A stretch of DNA of 12,368 nucleotides from Methanimicrococcus sp. (GTDB lineage: Archaea; Halobacteriota; Methanosarcinia; Methanosarcinales; Methanosarcinaceae): positions 1-12,368 of the forward strand of contig WRDC01000038.1 of NCBI GenBank assembly GCA_009783635.1, read 5' to 3'. The position numbers were made by a program, and so were the translations under genes. Under the pieces are notes generated by a model that ran no database searches, was not told the DNA's origin, and was given only the letters and a program-made list of their open reading frames with translations. Of this stretch, positions 1-5,459 are shown piece by piece; positions within the stretch are counted from its first letter, which is position 1; each line of letters opens with the position of its first letter.

Positions 1-3000
1 CGCGTCATGGTGATGCTTTGCGGAAGGGCGTAACCCGGATCCGCCGTCAGCGTGCCGGCATAGTTGCTGCCCTGCAACGCTGTAGTGTTGTCCAGCGCCG
101 TGTTGGCGATGTTGTTTGTCACCTGATACATAACTTGCAGCCGCACCGGCAACACCGCATTGGTGTTGACCGAATAGATGATCGGACTGTTGTCCGAAAC
201 GCGCACGATTTGCCCGAGTGGTACGCCGGTCGCGTTGTTATAAATAAACTCGTTGAAGTTTTCCGGTGCCGTATTGCCCGTGCTGTAGGCGTAGCAAACG
301 TAATTTGCGGGCAGTGTCAGAGTATTCACCTGATTTATGGTTCCCGCGTTGAATATCTTGATGTCGCGGTCATATGCCGCAGCTGCATCGATATTGTTGT
401 TGACGATGTAGCCCGTACCGCTTATGGGTGAACCGCGGAGGGCAGACACTGAGGAAAGTCCGGAAAGGCAGGAAGATACCTTTACAGTTGCCGTACTGTC
501 AATGGTGATTGGTGCGAGTCCGCCAATGACCCCGGCGCCGATGCCCGTGCCATTGCTTATCACAGTGACAACCGCGTTTCCTGTGATCGTGACTGGCACA
601 CCATTGAAATCGGATAATCCGCTGCCTATGCCTGGCGCTGATGCGCTGGAACTCGCCGTGACAACCGCGTTTCCTGTGATTGTGACTGTGCCGGCGCCGT
701 AACTACCTGCCATGCTACCGCTACCGATACCTGCACCATCGCTGGCGCTACTCGCGGTGACAACCGCATCGCCATTGATCAGGACAGTGCCGGCACCGCT
801 CATCCAACCGCCACCGATGCCCGACGCGCCATTGGCGGGGCTGTTTGCTATCACTGTACCACCGGAAATCGTGATAGTGCCGGCACCGCTCATCGAACCG
901 CCACCAATGCACGCTCCTCCATTATTAAGCGAACTGCCCGTCGCGGTTACCATGCCGCCGTTGATCACGATGGTACCACTTGAACCGGTGTACCCGCCGC
1001 CGATGCCTGCGCTGCCACTACCGGTGCCGCTGGCATAGCCCGTCGCGGTCACAGTACCGCCATTTATTGTTATACTGCCGCCTGATTGTCCGCTAGCGCC
1101 GCCAATGCCCGCATTACCGTTCGCCGTCGCCGTCGCGGTCAGTGAACCGCCGGTGCTGCCGGTCCCGGTCGCACTATCAATCCTTATCGTAGCGATATTC
1201 GTCCCGCCCCTATTGGGCACCAAAACACTGCCACTGATACTATTATCGCCCGCCAAAAGCAAATCGACATTCGCATTTCCCCGCAAATCGAAATTACCCG
1301 TCATCGTAATATCATCAATTATAATACTCGTCGTCACTCCCGTATTCACCACAATCCCCGTCACCGAGTGCGACCCACTCTGCCATATACGATACGCAAC
1401 CGGCCCTGTATGAGTCACGGGCGCGTCTGATCTGATGGTTAGGGTGCCGGCGCTGTATTGGTAATATGAGGACCATGCAGAATTTGTTAATGAGCCGTCA
1501 CTGTTGGCGAGGTCGATCTCCATCCAAATGGGGGGCGGGAACATTGAAAAGTCCACACCGGTATAGGACGGGTTGCTACTATTGAAATTATAAGGACCAG
1601 TCGGCACAGGTCTCACTGTTGTATCCAGCGAATACCTTGCGAGGGCCACGTTTGTGATCACTACCGAATCGCCTGATTCGGCTTCTATACAATATGTACC
1701 GTCAGGCCTTGTCGTTGTCGTGCCGGGGATTCCATTGCGCTCATAGGAAATTGTCACGCCGTCAAGGGGGGTATTAATGCCGGAGGTTCTGACCGTACCT
1801 GATAAACCTAGGTAGTATTCCGTGACACGCACCATCCCATGCCCAACACGTTGGTTAGCCGTAGTTGATGCAGGGCTATTAATTAATCTGTCCACGCCGC
1901 CGATATAGCCGGAACCGCCGCCGCCGCCGCCAGAGGCGGAGGTGTTACCGCCACCGCCACCGCCGCCGCCGTACCAACCGCCACCGCCGCCGCCGGCACC
2001 TGCGAAACCGTTACCGCCGTTGCCACCTGTGCCGAAACTACCGATTCCGCCGTTCGTTGAGCCGGCACCGTATAGTGGCCCTGCGCTGCCACCGGCGCTC
2101 TGCGATCCGCCACCGCCTGAGTTAGCACCAACACCGGAAGGACCAGCATCGCCATTGACACCACCACCGCCGCCACCGCCATATCCACCGCCAGCACCGG
2201 CGGTGCCGCCGGCAACAATGACTCTGTTGGCAGGTGCCATACTGCCAACACGGATGTCGCTGGCTCCGCCTCCGCCTCCACCTCCGCCACTGGGACCGGT
2301 TCCGGTGCCACCATTGCCTCCGCCATTGTAGCCTCCGGCTCCGGAAGAACTGGCGGTTCCGTCTACACCACGACCTCCGGCATAATAGTAAGCCGTTATA
2401 TCCGCTGTGTTGCCAACAGTACTATACCAACCTATTGAATAGCCGCCTTGGCCAATCCCAATTGAATTTGATCGGCCACCTTGCGCGCCCCAAACCTCGA
2501 ATTTATAGATTCTACCCGGCTTTAGCGTGAAGGAATCGGTCACAGCTACCATATAGTTACCTACAACATCCACAAGAATGGTCTCGTGAATAAGGTCTGA
2601 GGTTGACAGCGGTATCATTTGACCCCCCGTTGTGGTCCATGCCGGCACAAAACCCATCGGCAACCGCATACCGCCGTTAATGTTTTCGACAGACCCATTT
2701 GCCGTTACAATAAGAGTCCCCGTAAATGCCATAATCGGATTACTTCTCCAATCAATAGCAAACTGATTCTCGCCGGTCACGGACATTGGAAGCAAGTAAT
2801 CTATATCATTATCATTAATAAAAGAGGAAGTCAGACCAACGACATAATTGCCGGGTTCAAGGTCATTAAATATATATGTACCATCCCAATCAGTTTGTGT
2901 TTGAGCGATATGGACAGAGGAATCATTCGCCGCATAGAGATAAACGGGATATCCTGCCAAAAATTGCTCGCCCGGATCATAAAGACCGTTCCAATCGGTT

Positions 3001-3314
3001 GTTAGCATACCATTACCGTCAACCCATAAAAAGCCGGAGATGCTGCCTGTACCCGTTTCGATTTCGGTTGAGAAAGAATCATCAGCGGCGACAAGATTAG
3101 CAGGAACAGTTGCAAAAAGAAGAGCGAATACGACAAAAAGAATAAGGAATTTTTTTCCCGATGTTTTCCAATTTTCTATGTTTAAATTGGGAAATAACCT
3201 TTTTTTTACAGTACTTACGGTCTTATGTTCTTTGTTCTTTATTCTTTGTTCGCTGCTCGCTGCTCGCTGCTCGCTGCTCGCTGTGAGCGAGTGGTCTGTC
3301 ACTACATTGTGCAT
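1..3314 (-). CDS. Large secreted mosaic surface protein, C-terminus beyond window
   Basis: Read on the minus strand, this frame is open from ATG at 3314 to the window edge (at least 1104 codons, no stop), with GGAGGG at 3328-3323, 8 nt before the start. Approximate residues: 1-53 hydrophilic, basic extension; 54-75 hydrophobic signal (KKFLILFVVFALLFATVP, then VAADD, a likely cleavage region); 88-165 SdrD/Cna-B-like domain (SGFLWVDGNG, DGTYIFNDLEPGNYVV); 265-500 glycine-rich domain of the ALK/LTK type (FEVWGAQGG, GGASDIRV, RVIVAGG, SGYIGG); 501-592 second carrier-like beta domain (PDGTY); 600-960 repeats of the type ITINGGTVTATG...GIGGG, resembling carbohydrate-binding beta-helix repeats; 970-1104 start of another region ending in a B-repeat-like ADPGYALPQSITMT. 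Such domains occur in secreted adhesin-like proteins, so I infer an exported adhesin or cell-envelope protein; the ligand is unknown. The gene is monocistronic in view and divergent from thiC. An out-of-frame 7-bp tandem repeat lies near its start. The anchor, if any, is outside the window. Confidence 0.9.
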   Translation of the reverse strand, partial: MHNVVTDHSLTASSEQRAASSEQRIKNKEHKTVSTVKKRLFPNLNIENWKTSGKKFLILFVVFALLFATVPANLVAADDSFSTEIETGTGSISGFLWVDGNGMLTTDWNGLYDPGEQFLAGYPVYLYAANDSSVHIAQTQTDWDGTYIFNDLEPGNYVVGLTSSFINDNDIDYLLPMSVTGENQFAIDWRSNPIMAFTGTLIVTANGSVENINGGMRLPMGFVPAWTTTGGQMIPLSTSDLIHETILVDVVGNYMVAVTDSFTLKPGRIYKFEVWGAQGGRSNSIGIGQGGYSIGWYSTVGNTADITAYYYAGGRGVDGTASSSGAGGYNGGGNGGTGTGPSGGGGGGGGASDIRVGSMAPANRVIVAGGTAGAGGGYGGGGGGGVNGDAGPSGVGANSGGGGSQSAGGSAGPLYGAGSTNGGIGSFGTGGNGGNGFAGAGGGGGGWYGGGGGGGGNTSASGGGGGGSGYIGGVDRLINSPASTTANQRVGHGMVRVTEYYLGLSGTVRTSGINTPLDGVTISYERNGIPGTTTTRPDGTYCIEAESGDSVVITNVALARYSLDTTVRPVPTGPYNFNSSNPSYTGVDFSMFPPPIWMEIDLANSDGSLTNSAWSSYYQYSAGTLTIRSDAPVTHTGPVAYRIWQSGSHSVTGIVVNTGVTTSIIIDDITMTGNFDLRGNANVDLLLAGDNSISGSVLVPNRGGTNIATIRIDSATGTGSTGGSLTATATANGNAGIGGASGQSGGSITINGGTVTATGYASGTGSGSAGIGGGYTGSSGTIVINGGMVTATGSSLNNGGACIGGGSMSGAGTITISGGTVIANSPANGASGIGGGWMSGAGTVLINGDAVVTASSASDGAGIGSGSMAGSYGAGTVTITGNAVVTASSSASAPGIGSGLSDFNGVPVTITGNAVVTVISNGTGIGAGVIGGLAPITIDSTATVKVSSCLSGLSSVSALRGSPISGTGYIVNNNIDAAAAYDRDIKIFNAGTINQVNTLTLPANYVCYAYSTGNTAPENFNEFIYNNATGVPLGQIVRVSDNSPIIYSVNTNAVLPVRLQVMYQVTNNIANTALDNTTALQGSNYAGTLTADPGYALPQSITMT
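3090..3155 (-). other. Signal sequence / membrane-spanning segment of the surface protein
   Basis: Codons 54-75 of the surface protein encode a strongly hydrophobic stretch preceded by SGKK and followed by VAADD, which fits a Sec signal with a possible cleavage near the two Ala. It is unusual in following a 53-residue hydrophilic n-region rather than starting the protein. No in-frame ATG lies between codon 1 and this segment. The only in-frame GTG I see is codon 5, so a shorter conventional start is not available. Export is inferred from composition. Confidence 0.75.
3227..3282 (-). repeat. Heptanucleotide tandem repeat inside the surface-protein reading frame
   Basis: Eight consecutive 7-bp units can be laid out on the plus strand: GTTCTTT, GTTCTTT, ATTCTTT, GTTCGCT, then four exact GCTCGCT. 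They fall at about codons 11-29 of the surface gene. Because 7 is not a multiple of 3, each unit gained or lost shifts the frame. Out-of-frame TAA codons lie at 3241-3239 and 3225-3223, one in each alternative frame, so either change would truncate the protein. This is the layout of a simple-repeat phase-variation switch. The copy number is low, and variation has not been observed from this one sequence. Confidence 0.85.
3277..3291. repeat. Short perfect inverted repeat beside the heptad array
   Basis: CTCGCT (3277-3282), GTG, AGCGAG (3286-3291) is a perfect 6-bp stem with a 3-nt loop. It sits at the start-proximal end of the heptad repeat, about 23 nt into the coding region. In the mRNA it could slow initiation or promote slippage at the adjacent repeat. 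Function is inference. Confidence 0.6.
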
Positions 3315-3322
3315 AAATCTTT

Positions 3323-3328
3323 CCCTCC
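3323..3328 (-). promoter_or_regulatory. Shine-Dalgarno site fixing the surface-protein start
   Basis: Minus-strand GGAGGG lies 8 nt before the ATG at 3314. An overlapping ATG at 3330 is out of frame with the long gene and sits at the ribosome binding site itself, so 3314 is the supported start. This matters because the start places the heptad repeat inside the coding region rather than in the leader. Confidence 0.75.
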
Positions 3329-3394
3329 ATAACCGAAAAACAAGTTAAATCAATAACAAAACACAAAAAGTTGTTGATTAATACAAAAATTTAT

Positions 3395-3404
3395 GATTTA
3401 TAAC
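3395..3404 (-). promoter_or_regulatory. Possible TATA box of the surface-protein gene
   Basis: GTTATAAATC on the minus strand is the best TATA-like element before the surface gene. Start of transcription about 25 bp downstream would fall near 3373 and give a leader of about 60 nt that includes the Shine-Dalgarno site. The whole area is AT-rich, so chance matches are common. Confidence 0.35.
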
Positions 3405-3590
3405 ATTTGAATATGATCATAAATTGATTGCTAAGGGGTGTAGAAAGATTGTGGTATAAATATTTTATCGAGAGAGGAATATAAATGAAAACTGTTGCTA
3501 ATAGACAGAGGAATAGGGTTAGAGGGTGAAAGCTCTACTGTAATTGTTTTTAGTTTAAAATGTTGAAAAATAAAGGATGAAAAATAATAA

Positions 3591-3808
3591 AAAGTCATGA
3601 CAATATGTAATAAATGTTCGTGATAAAAAATCGGTAAAGATCATGATAAATCGTTACCATAAACGAAACATAATAAAAAAAGGATAAAAATAAGGGTAAA
3701 AATGGTAAAAAGTCATGACAATATGCAATAAAAAGTAATGACAAAATATCAGTAAAGAACATGATGAATCGCGACTGTAAACGAAAAAAAATAAAAAAAG
3801 ATAAAAAT
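3591..3808. repeat. 118-bp imperfect tandem duplication
   Basis: The segment from 3591 recurs from 3709 at a constant offset of 118 bp with no gap until about 3681. I count about 73 matches in the 90 aligned bases (3591-3680 against 3709-3798). Each copy opens with the palindrome GTCATGAC (3594-3601 and 3712-3719) and has a second CATGAT about 46 bp further on (3642-3647 and 3760-3765). Both copies continue into AAACGAAA and A-rich runs. It may hold binding sites for a regulator or an architectural protein, or be a simple duplication in a spacer. Confidence 0.75.
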
Positions 3809-3840
3809 GAATAAAAATGGATAAAAATGGATAAAAAGTA
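3801..3840. repeat. 10-bp phased A-tract repeat
   Basis: Four successive 10-bp units (ATAAAAATGA, ATAAAAATGG twice, ATAAAAAGTA) place A5 tracts one helical turn apart. A-tracts in such phase are known to bend DNA. The repeat lies at the end of the 118-bp duplication, about 275 bp before thiC, and could be a bend or a chromatin-protein site. Confidence 0.7.
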
Positions 3841-3969
3841 AAAGAATTAGAAAATAAGCTGAATTCTTGATTGAAGAGAAGAATGAAAACGGTTACTCCA
3901 AAAACCGTCTTTTCAAACGAATGACCTATATTTTCCTTTTTCTTTATTTTGCTGGCAGAAGGATGACAC

Positions 3970-3988
3970 GGGGTGCCGAAGGCACCCC
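3970..3988. repeat. GC-rich hairpin upstream of the thiC promoter
   Basis: GGGGTGCC (3970-3977), loop GAA, GGCACCCC (3981-3988) forms a perfect 8-bp stem in an otherwise AT-rich spacer. No T-tract follows, so it is not a typical terminator, and it lies upstream of the predicted thiC transcription start, so it should not be in that leader. The surrounding bases, about 3950-4050, are distinctly GC-richer and may be a foreign or decayed fragment. Confidence 0.65.
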
Positions 3989-4051
3989 CACAAACGCTGT
4001 GAGGACTCCCCCCGCCCCTGAAAAATTGCGACCGGAACCCGAAGGGCGAAG

Positions 4052-4087
4052 GGAACAATTTTTGGAGCAACTTTTGGAACAATTTTT
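4052..4087. repeat. 12-bp triple direct repeat abutting the thiC TATA box
   Basis: GGAACAATTTTT, GGAGCAACTTTT and GGAACAATTTTT follow each other without spacing at 4052-4063, 4064-4075 and 4076-4087. The last copy runs into the TATA-like TTTTTATA. Direct repeats next to a promoter suggest a repeated operator, possibly thiamin-responsive, but I do not recognise the motif. Confidence 0.6.
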
Positions 4088-4092
4088 TTATA
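4085..4092 (+). promoter_or_regulatory. Likely TATA box of thiC
   Basis: TTTTTATA is centred about 25-27 bp before the thiC ATG at 4116. In archaea transcription starts about 25 bp after the TATA centre, so the transcript would start at or just before the ATG and be nearly leaderless. The lack of a good Shine-Dalgarno site before thiC agrees with this. Confidence 0.55.
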
Positions 4093-4115
4093 CAACAGAC
4101 ACCGTTTGAGAAAAC

Positions 4116-5432
4116 ATGACCCTGATGAAAGAGTGTAAAAACGGAGCAATTCCGGAAATCGTGAAAAAGACAGCGGAAATAGAAAATATTGATCCTGAAA
4201 AACTGCGCCGGCTGATTTGCGAAGGGCGGGTGACGATTCCGAAAAACGTAAACCGTGATACGTCGCCGACGGGCATCGGCAAATACATGAGCACAAAAAT
4301 CAATGCCAATGTCGGAACGTCGCGCGATTATAAAGACCCGGAAGAGGAGGTCAAAAAGGCAAAAACGGCTGTTCAATACGGCGCCGGCGCAATTATGGAT
4401 TTGTCAACCGGCGGCGACTTGGATGCCATTCGAAAACGGATTTTATCGGAAGTTTCGGTTCCTGTCGGCACCGTGCCGCTTTATGACGCCGCCGCAACAG
4501 CGTCCGTGGTTGTTGAAATGACGGAAGACGATATGTTTAACGCCGTTCGCCGCCACGCCGAACAGGGCGTTGACTTTGTGACCGTTCACTGCGGCATTAA
4601 CAAAAATACGGTGGACAAGCTGATGAAAGCGGGAAGAATTACCGATGTCGTCAGCCGCGGCGGCTCATTTACGGTGGCTTGGATGAGTCACAATGACGCC
4701 GAAAATCCGTTTTATGCCGAGTTCGATTATCTTTTGGAAATCGCCGAAGAATACGACGTGACGCTCAGTTTGGGTGACGGGATGCGTCCCGGCTGTATCC
4801 ACGATGCCGCCGACGGCCCGATGTTTGAAGAAATCCTCGTTCTCGGAGAACTCGTCAAACGCGCCCGAAAAGCCGGTGTCCAAACATTCGTTGAAGGCCC
4901 CGGACACGTTCCTTTGGACAAAATAGAAATGAGCGTCAAATTCATGAAAGAAACCTGCCACGACGCGCCGCTCTACCTTCTCGGCCCGATCGTAACGGAT
5001 ATCGCGCCGGGATTCGACCACATCACATCGGCGATCGGCGGCTCAATTGCCGGTGCGGCCGGCACGGACTTTTTGTGCATGGTCAGCCCGTCCGAGCATT
5101 TAGCGCTGCCGGCGGTGGAAGACATCAAAACGGGAATGCTTGTTGCGCAGATTGCCGCTCACGCAACGGATTTAGTCAAAGAGGGCGTCAAAGAAAGGGC
5201 CAAAGAACGTGACAATGCGATGGGGCAGGCGCGCAAAAATTTGGATTGGGAGAAACAATACAGTTTAGCGATTGACCCCGAGCATGCCCGCGCCGTTCGG
5301 GAAGCCCGCCGCTCCGGGTCAGACGCCTGCTCAATGTGCGGCGATTTATGCGCCATGAAAATTGTGGAACTGGAATTGGAAAAAGGAAGACAAAACAGAA
5401 AAAGAAAAGAAGAAGAAATGAAGAAAAAATGA
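4116..5432 (+). CDS. thiC: Phosphomethylpyrimidine synthase ThiC
   Basis: ThiC is a radical-SAM enzyme that rearranges aminoimidazole ribotide (AIR) into the hydroxymethylpyrimidine phosphate of thiamin. Family marks in order: SPTGIGKYMSTKINANVGTS (about 50-69), IMDLSTGGDLDAIR (93-106), VPLYDAA (120-126), VHCGIN (157-162), SRGGSF (180-185), GDGMRPGC (220-227), EGPGHVP with His264 and GFDHITSAIGG with His302 (the two His expected at the metal site), and the C-terminal cluster motif with Cys405, Cys408 and Cys412. At 438 residues it is the short form without the N-terminal domain of the roughly 600-residue bacterial enzymes. The cluster spacing here is CX2CX3C, whereas the long bacterial form has CX2CX4C. 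The final 17 residues are a charged tail encoded by an 11-bp purine repeat. The start at 4116 (MTLMKECKNG) matches the family N-terminus; the Met at 4125 is an alternative. No thiamin gene lies beside it. Confidence 0.96.
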   Translation: MTLMKECKNGAIPEIVKKTAEIENIDPEKLRRLICEGRVTIPKNVNRDTSPTGIGKYMSTKINANVGTSRDYKDPEEEVKKAKTAVQYGAGAIMDLSTGGDLDAIRKRILSEVSVPVGTVPLYDAAATASVVVEMTEDDMFNAVRRHAEQGVDFVTVHCGINKNTVDKLMKAGRITDVVSRGGSFTVAWMSHNDAENPFYAEFDYLLEIAEEYDVTLSLGDGMRPGCIHDAADGPMFEEILVLGELVKRARKAGVQTFVEGPGHVPLDKIEMSVKFMKETCHDAPLYLLGPIVTDIAPGFDHITSAIGGSIAGAAGTDFLCMVSPSEHLALPAVEDIKTGMLVAQIAAHATDLVKEGVKERAKERDNAMGQARKNLDWEKQYSLAIDPEHARAVREARRSGSDACSMCGDLCAMKIVELELEKGRQNRKRKEEEMKKK

Positions 5433-5452
5433 AGAAGAAATGAAGAAGAAAT
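5409..5452. repeat. 11-bp purine-rich tandem repeat across the thiC stop codon
   Basis: Four units of GAAGAAGAAAT (second unit GAAGAAAAAAT) run from 5409 to 5452 and include the thiC stop TGA at 5430-5432. A TGA forms at every unit junction (5419, 5430, 5441, 5452). Because 11 is not a multiple of 3, these stops fall in all three frames, so copy-number change would alter only the length of the ThiC tail. On the minus strand the array gives T-rich runs just past the TPR gene and may help end that transcript. Confidence 0.8.
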
Positions 5453-5459
5453 GAAAGCT

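Larger units (their letters stand above)
3315..4115. other. AT-rich spacer between the divergent surface-protein and thiC genes
   Basis: I see no convincing protein gene in this 801-bp stretch. From about 3340 to 3940 it is very AT-rich and holds a 118-bp tandem duplication and 10-bp phased A-tracts. From about 3950 to 4050 it becomes GC-richer, with an 8-bp hairpin. It then ends in a 12-bp triple repeat and the thiC TATA box. A Phe-rich frame on the minus strand (3654-4376) and a TTG-started frame on the plus strand (3867-4109) look like products of composition. No RNA gene was recognised. Confidence 0.7.

Noticed and set aside
18..1413. Series of plus-strand frames rich in Pro, Val and Leu
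   Set aside because: They are antisense to the continuous surface-protein frame, whose domains are recognisable.
1883..2331. Ala/Val-rich minus-strand frame and Pro-rich plus-strand frame
   Set aside because: Both are other-frame readings of the GGC/GGT-rich glycine domain of the long minus-strand gene.
2234..3348. Several plus-strand frames between the glycine-rich region and the surface-gene start
   Set aside because: All are antisense to the surface gene and have no family features or ribosome binding sites that I can see.
3867..4109. 80-codon plus-strand frame just before thiC
   Set aside because: It starts at TTG without a supporting site, crosses the hairpin and the 12-bp repeat, and has no recognisable family. 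It may be a decayed fragment.
3950..4115. TPP riboswitch before thiC
   Set aside because: The conserved CUGAGA and ACC..GAACCUGA elements are absent, and the predicted transcript starts too close to the ATG.
3654..4376. 240-codon Phe-rich minus-strand frame
   Set aside because: It arises from A-rich plus-strand DNA and overlaps the conserved N-terminus of thiC in antisense.
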